From Pezicula radicicola (Eukaryota; Ascomycota; Leotiomycetes; Helotiales; Dermateaceae), in NCBI GenBank assembly GCA_003008705.1, contig PDUO01000028.1, forward strand, positions 69,214 to 133,213: a DNA stretch of 64,000 nucleotides, in the 5' to 3' direction. The notes beneath the pieces are model-generated. The model saw only the letters and a list, made by a program, of their open reading frames with translations, was not told the DNA's origin and did no database searches. Positions 11,459 through 21,994 of this stretch are shown piece by piece. Position 1 is the first letter of the stretch; each line of letters opens with the position of its first letter. The translations under genes were made by a program, and so were the position numbers.

Positions 11459-12673
11459 CGAACAGATCGAGAAGATCATATTCGGGGAATAGTGTTTGTG
11501 GCGTTGGTCCCCTGCTTTCTTTTTTTTGGTGGATTATGGGGCATCGTTCGTTGGCGTTGATCGGGAGTGGGGGCTGCAAATGCGGGTTTTTGTTCGCAGC
11601 AGCTGAATAATGCCAAAGCTTGTGAGTTATCCACTTGCTTTGAGAACTTCATTGTTGCCGATGGTATCCACTACTTTTTAAATTTACAGTTTGATACCTC
11701 AACTACACAGGCACAATTCACATAACTTCTCATGATCTCAGCTGAGCATGCTCCGAACAGTATAGGCCCTTTAGGGTCCGATTCTTTTTCTCGGCCATCT
11801 TGTTTTTCGTACCTGTCGCTTGTATGAAATGACGAACGCGGGGCATGAGTTTTGCAGATGATGATTGGATGAAGCTAACGCCACAGATGAATATCAAGTT
11901 GGAAAGCAGGGTAGCGCAGGGGTTAGTTAAGCGGTAGCGGGCAGACCGAGCGATTTTCCATGGTCCAACTGGGAGAGCTTCAGAACCCACATGACGTGCG
12001 CCTCTAACCTGCTCTTGCTTTTTGCCTCTTGCCTCGTACCGCCGGGAGTTCGTCGATCGAAGCCAAACCTCATCTGCACAGATATTGCATAGGTAAGTTA
12101 AACAAACTAACAAGCTTGAACTCTAAGCACAAAAGCACACCATATGGCGGCAGGAGTGGGGTTTGCCTGTGCCAGTAGAGGCTGTCAATTCAACCTAGAA
12201 CCATATGACAGGCCAAGCCTTGAATAGATGGAACCAGACCGCGGGGACTGCAGCTGAATCCTGATGTATCCTCCTTTAAAACCTTGCCTCCAAGGTTTAC
12301 TGTGTGGATGGCACAAAATGGGAACACAACTGCGTCATTGCCGCTGAATATGATGCGAATGAGCTGTTAGACAACTAGGCATGTCGAGTTTGGGACAGCA
12401 ACCAGTTTACGAAACTGGGCAGAGCTACCCTTTGCCAACCAAAAGGAGGAAAGCGGAGTTGAGATCTTGGAATTGGGGTTGGTCGAGGTGCTACGCTACG
12501 TAGGCGCAAGGCGTCCCAAATGAACAGTCGTGACTGAGACAAGAACTCCCCGTGTCTGATATAAATCCTCTCTTCTTCCCCCCATCGTTGTCTTTCTCAT
12601 CATACACTCAACTTCAACTTACAAACAAAACAATACAACCTCTTCATCTCCACCAACCACAACAAACTTCATC
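11459..12673. other. Intergenic region, 1.2 kb
   Basis: No gene recognised. The right end is the promoter of the Gly/Ser/Asn-rich gene, with a TATAAAT at 12560-12566 and a C/A/T-rich leader just before the start codon. Confidence 0.5.
12560..12566 (+). promoter_or_regulatory. TATA box of the Gly/Ser/Asn-rich gene
   Basis: TATAAAT 108 bp before the ATG, followed by a CT/CA-rich leader typical of strongly expressed fungal genes. Confidence 0.6.
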
Positions 12674-13609
12674 ATGTCTAACTATGATAACAACAACCAA
12701 GTAAGCACTTCCAACCTTTTCAACTTCCCAGTTAGAGTTCCAGTCCTGACCTTCTTCCTTTTAGCAGAGCTCCGGCTACGGTGACAACAATGACTCCTTC
12801 GGCTCCTCAGGACGTCAAGGTGGTCAATCTGGAATTGGTGGAACTGATTCTTACGGAGTACGCTATTGCCTACAACCTTTCTCTACTTTTGAAGGGTACC
12901 GCCTTATACGCAATATATACTAACGCCCATAAAGTCAGGAAACACTGGCAGCGACAACTTCGGTTCGTCAGGCCGTCAGACCGGTTCAGACAACTACTCT
13001 TCTAGCAACACCGGAAGCTCTGGTTTCGGTAATGACTCTTCCGACACATACGGATCTGGAGGAGCTGGACGCACTGGAGGTCTAAGCTCGGATAACTACG
13101 ATTCGAGCAACACCTCGGGAGGTATAGGCGGCCGTGGACAGTCTGATACCTATGGTTCCTCAGGAAACACTGGTTCAAGCGGGTTTGGAAATGACTCTTC
13201 GGACACATATGGATCAAAGACAGGAGGCTCTGGTTTAGGCTCTGGGACTACTGGCTCAGATAACTACGGTTCATCAAAGACTGGAAGCTCTGGCTTAGGA
13301 AACACGGGATCAGACAACTACGGCTCGTCTAATACTGGAAGCTCTGGCTTGGGCAACACAGGGTCAGACAACTACGGCTCCAGCAACACCGGATCTAACA
13401 ACTATGGTTCATCAAACACAGGCTCATCCAACTACGACAATGACAACAACACCCACTCCAAGGGTGACAAGAACGACTCCATAGCCGGCAAGTTAATGGA
13501 GAAGGCTGGATCCCTCCTCAAGAACGAGAAGATTGAGCAGAAGGGTGCTGAGAAGCGCGCTGTTGCTGGCAATGACGAGTACAGCTCTACAGGAAACAAC
13601 AACTATTAA
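12674..13609 (+). CDS. Gly/Ser/Asn-rich repeat protein with CsbD-like C-terminus
   Basis: Three exons (12674-12700, 12768-12857, 12935-13609) encode 263 residues. After MSNYDNNNQ the protein is built of degenerate repeats of the type GSSGLGNTGSDNYG. The last 50 residues differ: DSIAGKLMEKAGSLLKNEK followed by an EQKGAEKRAVAG segment resembles the small stress-related CsbD-like fold. No signal peptide or membrane segment is visible, so it is probably cytosolic and intrinsically disordered. I infer a stress or desiccation role from composition only. Intron 1 ends in TTAGCAG, a tandem acceptor, so an extra Gln is possible. Intron 2 has a perfect TACTAAC branch point (12918-12924). The coding sequence is the third intrinsically repetitive stretch in the window. 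Confidence 0.85.
13262..13369 (+). repeat. 54-nt coding tandem repeat (18 residues)
   Basis: Two adjacent 54-nt units (13262-13315 and 13316-13369), each encoding NYGSS.TGSSGLGNTGSD, flanked by partial and diverged copies within the Gly/Ser/Asn-rich gene. Confidence 0.9.
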
Positions 13610-14664
13610 AATGGTCGTTCTTATGTAAGACCTTGAGCTAGGGGAAATTCATGACTTTGTACGATTTAATGGAATGGGTGGCATGAATGGGCAAGGCTCG
13701 CTTGAGTCTTTAATGACAGCGATGGGTTTCACACTATTAGCAAAATCATACTGTATTATTATCAATACCTTTCAATCATCTTCGTAATGTTCGCAATTTC
13801 ACATAATAAAATAAAATAGCCAAAACAAGACAGTTACTCAAAACAAAAGATAGTTCATGCTCGGCATCATCACCTGTCCCAAGTAAATGGTTGATCCTTG
13901 CCAAGCGCTCGTCATACTGCAGCAAGGCTACTTGCACCATATTGAATAGGATATCGTCTTCTCCTTGTTGGTTTAGCAAAGACAATTTTTTTGTACTCTC
14001 ACAACCAATTGCCCGCTTTCGCTTAGGGACTAACAAGGATTATAGGTAGAGGATAGGTTGAACGTCTCTTTTTTTATAGAATTAATAGTCTTAGAGCTAA
14101 GGATATTTAAAACATTAGGCCTCTTTATATAATTTTTAGCTGAGGTTTTAGTGGAATGCTTCATAGAGAGGTTTAGTACTTATATAAGTTGCTTAAGCTA
14201 GATATCTTTCTTTTGTACTATGTAGGTGTCTTTTGAAGTAACGTACGTACTTAGGTAGGTAGGTAACTTACTTATCTACTATATCTCGGATGGTTTCAGT
14301 AGCTCGCTTAATAAGTAACTCTCTTTATCTAACTTAACTTGCTACATTTCTGTGCACCTGTTACGTTCAGACTTTTTTATGGACTGTAGTTACCTTATAC
14401 TTAATTATATAAAAAAGGGCTATATAATACTAGGTAGCAGCCCATGTAATGTTTATATTTCGTTTCCTGTTTTATGTACATGTACGAAATATCTGAAGTG
14501 AGTAAGCGGATTGGCTGATTTAGGCTCATTCTACTTTTTAGTTCTAGTTATTCCATATCCAGGATATTCTACCTGAATAAAGTTATCCTCTCCCAAAACG
14601 CCATTTTCTCATTCCGTACCGTCGTATAAGTCCCTTATTAATCATGATCATCCCTCCTGCTCTT
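13610..14664. other. AT-rich intergenic block
   Basis: Gene-free and AT-rich from about 13740. A minus-strand reading frame at 13776-14036 has no recognised homology and I did not accept it. The block shares a 15-mer (14185-14199) with the AT-rich gap at 30994-31008, so it could be a decayed repeat. Confidence 0.45.
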
Positions 14665-16731
14665 TTACAAACGGCTTCCCTCCTTAACACCAAGCCCGCC
14701 ACTCATGAACGGGCCTTCTTCAATTCTCCTCCGCCCATAAAGCACTTGTTCTCGTCCACCTCTGCTAGTCCACCAAGCTACAGAAACCGCACTCCGCTCA
14801 ACATCCATCTCACCGCTCTCCATAACTTCCCAGAATCGTGCTTTGCAATGTTCCCTCATCATACCATCTTCGATCGTATTTACTAAGTCTGCAGCTAGTG
14901 GTAGCCATTCTTCTAACGTCCTCAACGAAAGATTTGATAAGGCGTCTAGGAGAGTGAGAGTAAGGACGGCTTGTTCGGATAATGGAGATTGTGATGATAT
15001 ATCTGCCTCGGATGGGGTTTTGGCAGTGAGAGATGATGGCAGCGGCGACGTTGGGGCATTCAGCGCCCGATGATGGACTAGCTCAAGTAGAGTCTCTGAA
15101 AGTAGTGGCTGAGATGCAGACAACGGTGATGGTGGAGTTGTAATCTGAAGTAAAGTTTTAAAGGCAAATCGAAATTGTCGAGGCGAGAGATTAGTAGGGA
15201 AAGAGCTGAAGAGCGAATCCACGTAAAACGGTATTATCTTCGCTGTAAGGTCGGCATTTTGAGGAGCTGCAAAGACAGCCAACATTGCACTGTGCGCAGC
15301 TTCAAATATCTCGAGAAGGTTCTTGTTTGCTGTTGGGTTGAGGTAGGGAGACGAAGGTGTGGCGACCAGGGCTTCATTATCTGGCGGGCTAAGGACAAGT
15401 GTGAAATGCTCAGCGGTATTAAGATAGAAGAGGTCGAGGTTGCGATGTAGAGGGTGTTCAGGAATTCCGCTTCCAGCTTGTGGGGAGAGGATCTGCTTTA
15501 GGTAGTCTCTTGATTCCTGTGGATATCGGGAGAGGATGTCAATAGATGTCAAGTACACAAATGTATAAGCCGAGAACGCGTTGGAACCTAGCCGAGATGA
15601 GATGAAGTGTATGTCCTGGAGAATCAAGAGGGTCTGGCTAGCAGTTGGAGCTGCCATGTGTCTTTGTGCCAAAACAGGGTCGATCAAGGTTCTTCCAATC
15701 ATGGCTCGTAACACAACTACAATGGAGAACATTGCAGTCTTGAGCACCTGCCACAGAAGTGGGAACGTAACCTCCAGCGTCTCGGGAGTTAAGTAGATGC
15801 CTTCTTCTGAAGGGTCAATTTCACATAACTTATTCCGAGTCCAATTTACAGCAATCTTTCTGGAGAAATCAAGTAGATCATGTCGTACTGCAACGAGTAA
15901 TAATGGATTGCTCACATTCTCAACGGCATGTGCAATGAGCCTTGACAATGGACCCATCGAAGTTATAAGAGGTTTCTTTGCGAGCTTCTGTAGTTGGAGG
16001 AATGATGCGGACTTCGACGACCAATTAAACTTTGCCTGGGAGAATTGCTTGACATCGTAACTGATGGCTTCCAGGAAGTATGCTTCGTGATAGCCCTCCG
16101 CAGATGTCATTGTCTTTACCATGACGGGAAGCAACGCATCGTAGTTCAAACGGGCCCTAATATGATCGGATAGTAAAGGAAACGTATGATTCAATGCCAA
16201 CACAATGGAGTCCGCCTCGAGATTTCCACCCACAGGAGATTCTTCCAATGCTAGGTTTGCAGCGTCAATCATAGCGCCTTCGAGTGTCGTCCTTAAACCC
16301 GGTGACAGTCCCCGTCTATCTTGGCCCTCCATGCCCAAAAGTACTCCTCCGATGACCAGTAGATGCATCCATCTTGGTGATCGTTCATCTGCGCCTTTAA
16401 CCACAGCTCTCGCCCAGTCATCACAGCTTATTCCCCCACCATGCAGTTGTCTTGGTTGCATCACATTCTTGCCTTCGAGGGCATGTTGTCGTACAGTAAT
16501 AGCTGCAGTGTTAAAGATGCTGATAACTCGAAGACACGTCTGCAAACCATCCACTTGAAGCCATATCGTTGGTGCTATGAGGAGCTGGGAGGTAAGGAGC
16601 GTGACGTTCAGTGGGTTCGAGAGAGTCGTTAGTAGCGAGGTTGTCGTTGAAAGAATCTTATTCGTTTGCGAAGGGTCGGGTGCTCCTTGGAATGCGCGAA
16701 GCACAGTGTTGAGAAGTCGATCCGCCGGCAT
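14665..16731 (-). CDS. PEX8: Peroxin Pex8, intraperoxisomal import factor
   Basis: One intronless frame of 688 residues, close to the roughly 670 residues of the Yarrowia protein. The N-terminus MPADRLLNTVLRAFQ with LLTTLSNPLNVTLLTSQLL matches the fungal Pex8 family as I recall it. The rest is alpha-helical without a clear membrane anchor. The last three residues are SRL, a variant of the C-terminal peroxisomal targeting signal PTS1, which suits a protein imported into the peroxisome lumen, where Pex8 links the docking and RING complexes and helps release cargo from Pex5. The ATG at 16731 is the first in frame. It is divergent from the TMEM170-family gene with 231 bp between starts. The identification rests on sequence memory plus the PTS1. 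Confidence 0.78.
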   Translation of the reverse strand: MPADRLLNTVLRAFQGAPDPSQTNKILSTTTSLLTTLSNPLNVTLLTSQLLIAPTIWLQVDGLQTCLRVISIFNTAAITVRQHALEGKNVMQPRQLHGGGISCDDWARAVVKGADERSPRWMHLLVIGGVLLGMEGQDRRGLSPGLRTTLEGAMIDAANLALEESPVGGNLEADSIVLALNHTFPLLSDHIRARLNYDALLPVMVKTMTSAEGYHEAYFLEAISYDVKQFSQAKFNWSSKSASFLQLQKLAKKPLITSMGPLSRLIAHAVENVSNPLLLVAVRHDLLDFSRKIAVNWTRNKLCEIDPSEEGIYLTPETLEVTFPLLWQVLKTAMFSIVVVLRAMIGRTLIDPVLAQRHMAAPTASQTLLILQDIHFISSRLGSNAFSAYTFVYLTSIDILSRYPQESRDYLKQILSPQAGSGIPEHPLHRNLDLFYLNTAEHFTLVLSPPDNEALVATPSSPYLNPTANKNLLEIFEAAHSAMLAVFAAPQNADLTAKIIPFYVDSLFSSFPTNLSPRQFRFAFKTLLQITTPPSPLSASQPLLSETLLELVHHRALNAPTSPLPSSLTAKTPSEADISSQSPLSEQAVLTLTLLDALSNLSLRTLEEWLPLAADLVNTIEDGMMREHCKARFWEVMESGEMDVERSAVSVAWWTSRGGREQVLYGRRRIEEGPFMSGGLGVKEGSRL

Positions 16732-16962
16732 CTTTAAAGTGTTCTAGCCAGCAAGATGTAGCATTCTATGAAGTTGTCGAAGTTCCCATGCGATGATGCG
16801 TCCCGGCAATCTTGCCGAGGTATCTTCAGCCTTTCCTTCGCCAACCTTTCTCAACCACTCACTTCTCGACACAGCGAGGCTGACACTTCACAACAACCTC
16901 TATCTACATTCCACCCGTACAAGCCATAGAAAGTCTCTTAGCCCCTCGATTCCTATGCCATC
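16732..16962. promoter_or_regulatory. Divergent promoter of PEX8 and TMEM170-like gene
   Basis: 231 bp between two start codons, C/T-rich on the right side. It must carry both promoters. Confidence 0.65.
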
Positions 16963-17579
16963 ATGGCTTTAATAAAGTTAGTATTACCCATCAATTTCGC
17001 AAAAAGTCATGCTAAGCAATCCTTTCTCCAGTGCACGCGTGTCGAACATCGCACCTCTGGACTACGCAACTCCCGCATTTCCCGCCCTTTACTGGCCATT
17101 ACGTGCCGCTCCTGGCGTAGCAAACTACCTCTATTACGCACACGATATCTGGCGGTATACTCTGCTATGGACTCTCATAATCTTCGGCACTTTCCACATG
17201 GTAGTGGCTGTCTTTGCTGTCTTGATGCAGCTTGGAAAGGGGAAGGCAGCTTGGAAATACGTCTGGCTTATACCTTTGGTATATGCTTTTGTCGCAGCCC
17301 TTGAAGCTTTGATTGCAGGGAGCTTCGTTGGTTTGATGTAAGTGGAATAAACCTTTTTCTTTCGGGAAATATTGGGATTCGACGATGGTCCTTTGTTCAC
17401 TTGCTTTCTGATATGCGTCCATATCAGAGTGTTGGATAACTTACTAACCTTTGCCTAGTCTTGGAGCAGTTTACAATGCAGGGTATTTTCGAATGTCAAC
17501 ATGGATTCCTTTCATATGGGCACTGATCAATGTCATGGTCCTGATTGTCTCCTCATTCTCCTTCCAAGGTGGTCTATGA
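16963..17579 (+). CDS. TMEM170-family integral membrane protein
   Basis: Three exons (16963-16976, 17032-17337, 17459-17579) encode 146 residues starting MALINARVSNIAP. Three hydrophobic segments fit the TMEM170 family: WRYTLLWTLIIFGTFHMVVA, then WLIPLVYAFVAALEALIAGS with VGLILGAVY, and WIPFIWALINVMVLIVSSFS near the C-terminus. The animal family acts at the ER and nuclear envelope, shaping membranes. Nothing here tests that for the fungal protein. A 5-codon first exon makes the start less certain: an ATG at 17010 upstream of the same frame could give a slightly different N-terminus without the first intron. Confidence 0.8.
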
Positions 17580-17715
17580 AAGCTTCTAGTTATGCATAAT
17601 TGCATAATTCAGTCTAGCTAAAGGCTACAAGTTTATCGGACCATGTGTTTGTTCTCTAGTCTTCCACGCACCCATACTTTGCTTAAACGAACTACCCAGG
17701 TCCCGGGTTGACCTT

Positions 17716-18527
17716 TCATGGGAGGACAGCAGGATCCGGGTGCTCAGGTACGATTTTTCTAATTAACTTGGCCGGATTTCCAGCTACGCAAGTAAAATCG
17801 GGAACGTCTTTGGTCACCACTGAGCCAGCACCAACCGTCACACCTCGTCCAATTGCTACTCCTGGAAGTACAATAACATTTCCACCGAGCCAGCAGTCCT
17901 CACCAATCGTGATTGGCTTTCCCAGCTCCGGACCGTTAATCCCATTTCGGAGGAAAGGATCAAGAGGATGGGCAGCAGTGTAGAATGAGCAGTTTGGGCC
18001 GATGAGAGTTCGGGCTCCAACTGTTATAAGGCACGTGTCAAGCCAGACGCTGTTGAAATTGATATAAACGCCTTGGCCAATTCTATTGACGATGAGTATT
18101 GGGAATGAAGGGGTTAGAAATATGGTACCTGAGATTGGTTCCGTAGTCAACCTTGATAGGACCATCAATGTATGGTTCATCTGCCAACAACTTAAAGTCT
18201 TCTTCCTCTGATGCTCCCGGTTCTGGTAAAGGAGATTTATTATCCACGACGCTAGAATGACATCAGATCATGAGATATATAATAAAATAAAAAGCCATCC
18301 ATATACTACAGAATAGCAGTGTTTTGATTCTGAAGAAAGTATTTTGCTGCTTACTCTCTCCAAAGCTCAACCAGCTTCCGACGAGGCTGCTCCCCAGCAG
18401 CATTGAAACGGTGGCAGGCATGATGGCAACGATTTCTCTTCGCAGTGAGTCCCGGCATAAAGGCGTGATATGACTCCCCTCTCAAAGACCTTGCCTCATT
18501 TTCTACCTCACTAATCATTTCCCCCAT
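17716..18527 (-). CDS. Maltose/galactoside O-acetyltransferase family protein
   Basis: Three exons (18527-18355, 18251-18129, 18082-17716) encode 220 residues. The N-terminal helical part (YHAFMPGLTAKRNRCHHAC, residues about 20-45) is the Maa domain, followed by left-handed beta-helix hexapeptide repeats ending in the family signature ITIGEDCWLGGNVIVLPGV with GAGSVVTKDVP. The catalytic His is in FYTAAHPLDP. Enzymes of this family transfer acetyl from acetyl-CoA to sugars or, in related members, other acceptors. The substrate cannot be read from sequence. It is likely cytosolic because no signal is seen. Start chosen at the ATG followed directly by the Maa helix. Confidence 0.92.
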
Positions 18528-18849
18528 TTTGAAATGCCGATATGATCCTACGAATATTATTAATTAAGGGTTCAAAGGTGGGACTTCTTTACTTGGGAGG
18601 AGACTTAATCGTGGGAAAGGCGGTATATCATACACCTACCGTCTTAGGACTAGCGCATGGCAGAATATATTTACGATTGTTCTCAGCCTCGTTGTTGATC
18701 AGCCATCCATCTTTGTGTCTCGCATTCAGATAAGAAAGAAGCCTCGACCCGACAACACAGTCTGCGACAAATATTTACGACATGCTCACTACTTCCCGAA
18801 ACCAATAACGCCACTTAAACCCAAAAAATCTTGAATCGAAGAGAGGAAA
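18528..18849. promoter_or_regulatory. Divergent promoter of acetyltransferase and ICMT genes
   Basis: 322 bp between two starts. No TATA box of note. No gene in it. Confidence 0.6.
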
Positions 18850-19874
18850 ATGAGCTCCTCATCGAATGGATCAGCGAACGGTCATCTAGGAGAACATCGC
18901 TTCACAACTACCCCCCATCAACCAAACCTCTCCTTCTCCTCGATCTCCTCCGGCGGACTCGGTGCCCCTCCACCTCCCACAGTCCCATTAAACCCGTCTT
19001 CGATAACCCATATAAACGAAGCACTTACAGTCTACGAAAAACAATATTTACCCTCCCAACCTAAATCCCTCTCCGGCATAGCAGGTCGTTCTTTCCTCCT
19101 CGGAGTCGTCCTTGCACTCTCAAGCATCCTTTCCTTATACGTCTTAGTTTTTGCGAATTCAGCATTATGGAGAGCGCCATTTTTTGTCGGAGTATTATGC
19201 GCGTTTCACTTTCTAGAATTCCTTACTACGGCCCATTACAACACGCCAGGAACCAGTATCTCCTCCTTCCTACTCTTTTCCAACGGTTGGGCCTACACAA
19301 TAGCACACACAACCGCCCTTCTCGAAATTATACTTTCTCAAACACTCCTCAGCTCAATCCTCCCAAATACAACATCAACTTGGCTTCCACCAACCATCTC
19401 AAAAACCCTCCTCTTAACAGGTTTTTTTCTAGTTGTACTAGGACAGTCAGTTAGAAGTATTGCTATGTGTCAAGCTGGTACGAATTTTAATCATATAGTA
19501 CAACATCGGAAAGCAGAGAGTCATAAATTGGTTACGCATGGGATTTATGGTGTATTGAGACATCCGAGTTATTTTGGATTCTTTTGGTGGGGGTTAGGTA
19601 CGCAACTTGTTTTGGGAAATGTGGTTTGTTTTGCTGGGTATGCTTTTGTGTTGTGGAGGTACGTGCCTCTCTTTATTCTAATTTTTCCTTTTGTGTTTGT
19701 TTGGGATTGGTTCTGGTCATTGTTGGTTGGTTTTGGTGTGAGAGGACTAATCAGTACAATAGGTTCTTCGCTGGAAGGATTAAGGGTGAGGAGGGATTGT
19801 TGATCAGATTCTTTGGAGAAGAGTATGTTGCGTATAGGAAGAGGACGGTGGTTGGCATTCCATTCATCGCATAG
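18850..19874 (+). CDS. STE14: Isoprenylcysteine carboxyl methyltransferase (Ste14/ICMT)
   Basis: Two exons (18850-19658, 19763-19874) encode 306 residues. A Ser/Pro-rich 60-residue N-terminus is followed by several hydrophobic segments. The C-terminal half has the family core: FNHIVQHRK, then THGIYGVLRHPSYFGFFWW, which forms the cofactor site, and the end EEYVAYRKRTVVGIPFIA. The enzyme sits in the ER membrane and uses S-adenosylmethionine to methylate the prenylated C-terminal Cys of CaaX proteins such as Ras, Rho and mating pheromone precursors. Only one intron, which splits the C-terminal region after VLWR. An animal ICMT is about 284 residues, so the size fits. Confidence 0.94.
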
Positions 19875-20225
19875 GTGACTGGGGAGTTGTAGGGTCAGGA
19901 CTGTGGGCTTTCTGTACGACTGGAGTTTGGCACGCATACCCATAGAGCTGGAGTTGGATCGGATATTTTTCATGCCATCGTGCATGCGCTACTTCATGAT
20001 AAGTAATGGTAGTTGAGATATTTAGATAATGAAATGCTTGTACGTACTCATAAATGGTCAGTCATTGAGATCCAATGCTCCTAGTGCTGTAGCTTCACCC
20101 AATACAAACCCATTCTATTACACTTAGGATGAAGGACCAAGCCCACTTGTCAACGATCCTTTGGATTATAAACAGGTCTGATGCTCACTATATACTTGTT
20201 CTCTATCCGGTTCCCAACTAGTCAT
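19875..20225. other. Intergenic region between convergent genes
   Basis: 3' regions of ICMT and DGAT1. I see nothing in it. Confidence 0.5.
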
Positions 20226-21994
20226 CTAGGCCTTCACCGTTGCATTATTATAATCCATCGATCTGCTCACGCTCCCATATTTAGCCTGCCAGGCAAAAAA
20301 GTACAACAAAGCTGCCAAGGGTTGTCCGATAAGCGTGAAGCTGACCCAAAATATGGTGTTGCCCACAATACGGCCATTAACGCTATTCATCTTTTCGAGT
20401 GGGAGCGTGATTGCGATGAGTGGAATCTGGGCTACCATTCCAATGAATGCCACACCTATAATTATTAGCGGTTTCAATACCAAAAGGGAAATTTAAGATG
20501 TACCAATGATGTTGTGAGTGGGTATTCCCACAAGCAATTCGTGAAGGACACCTGAGAATACAAAAACAGCAATACTAGCATATCCCTGGCTCCAACCTCT
20601 TCCTATCAGAGGAGAAAAGACATGTCTTTTCATAAACTGATAAACGGGTTTGTTCCAGGTCCTCCAATAGGTTCCCACACTTGGAGAATTCCACCAGTCA
20701 GTGTAGAACTCTCTGTCTCCAAATCTCATAACTTCGGCCAGAGCATTAAGGATCGATTGGAATAATGCAAAGAATCCTGCAAGCCATATCACCAAAGAAA
20801 TGGTGGAAAGTTTCATGAGACGTTCAAGAATAGAGGTAAGATCCAGATGGGCTATTTTATCAAGAGAGTTCCGGAGTACTGGTGCTGCATATTGGGCACT
20901 AGCTAGCCAGATGAACACACTTAGTCCAAAGGCCTCCGCCATGCGTTTTGCGACGAATAGCCAACGGATATTCTGAGTCCGTGGATACACTGGCTGATAG
21001 ACCAGAGTTGGCGCCCACCAGAAATAGGTGAGGTTACTCAATGTTATGTTTTGCGGGTACGGACATTTTGCGTATATTTCTGGGAGAGCATCTTCCTCTC
21101 GGCTCGAAGGATGGAGATATGCGTGTCGAATATCGCGATTTGTGAAAGCGTACGATGCCGTCTTCAGCCAGACGATAATGGCGTGAAGTTCACTAAGTGT
21201 CCCTATTAGAGGGTGGTGGATGTAGAAGTAGACAATGACGGATGTAATCAAAAGGCAAAGCGTCGCATTAACACCGTGGAGCCAAGCAATCAATTTCCAA
21301 GCCGATTGAAACTTCCTCCTGTCTTCCTCTGTAGGTGTTGATGCTCCATCCCGCTTTTTGTTCGTTAGCAGTGATAGCTTTGCTTGTTGGGCTGCCGCGA
21401 GTTCGATGAGATATGCTACGAGGAGATGGCATGGTATGATGAAGTACAGGGCGAGGCCGAGCTTGAGATCTTGCTGTCGGTAGTCGTGGCACCGTATGCA
21501 AATGAGAACGCCATACTAAATCAATTAGTTTGAGTTCCCAGCTTTATGGTAGTGGCACACATACTTTTCCAAAATTCTCAATCATGAGCCGCAGATTCCC
21601 GACAACTGATAATTATCAGCTAAGCTACTATACCTAATAGAGAACAAGGAAGCATACTCAGAACAATGACCATGAGATTCCTGAACCCAAGGAAACTCGG
21701 GGCCGTTTGCGAATCATGGCTCAGGCAGGATGTCCTTGGTTTTGAATGGATCGCTGCGACATGCCTGTACTTCTTTTTCGCATATGCGCGAAGAGTATTC
21801 GGTGTGAGTAGTGCTGTGGCTGCGGGTTTGCCATTGCTATTGCCATTGCCATTCGCACTGATATTCAAACTTCCATTTCCATTTCCATTTCCATTTGAAT
21901 TTGCATTTGCATGTGAATGAGCTGATCGCAAGATTGGACGATCCCCTGAAGTTTCCACCCCCGTAGTCGTTGCAGTGTTAATGGTCGACGCCAT
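20226..21994 (-). CDS. DGAT1: Diacylglycerol O-acyltransferase DGAT1 (MBOAT family)
   Basis: Four exons (21994-21658, 21605-21565, 21515-20504, 20455-20226) encode 539 residues. The N-terminus is cytosolic with an Asn-Gly repeat (about residues 28-55), then a GFRNLMVIVLIVGNLRLMIE segment that starts the membrane core. The MBOAT signature is GDREFYTDWWNSPSVGTYW, followed by the catalytic His in FSGVLHELLVGIP and IGQPLAALLYF near the end. DGAT1 makes triacylglycerol from diacylglycerol and acyl-CoA in the ER. The alignment of the FYxDWWN block and the C-terminus favours DGAT1 over the sterol acyltransferases Are1/Are2, but they are related. Exon 2 is only 41 nt. It is separated from PFS2 by 2.5 kb. 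Confidence 0.9.
21829..21911 (-). repeat. CCATTT/CCATTG hexanucleotide coding repeat
   Basis: Plus-strand runs of ccattt (21871-21896) and ccattg encode alternating Asn-Gly in the DGAT1 N-terminus. Expected to vary in length between strains. Confidence 0.85.

Noticed and set aside
11900..11990. Possible tRNA-like stretch (gcgcaggggttagttaagcgg onward region)
   Set aside because: No matching acceptor stem or T-loop GTTCRANNC motif at the right spacing.
11730..12113. Minus-strand frame of 127 codons
   Set aside because: No recognised domain and composition unlike coding neighbours.
13776..14036. Minus-strand frame of 86 codons in AT-rich gap
   Set aside because: KRKRAIGCESTKK might hint at a transposon-related protein, but too short and unsupported to call.
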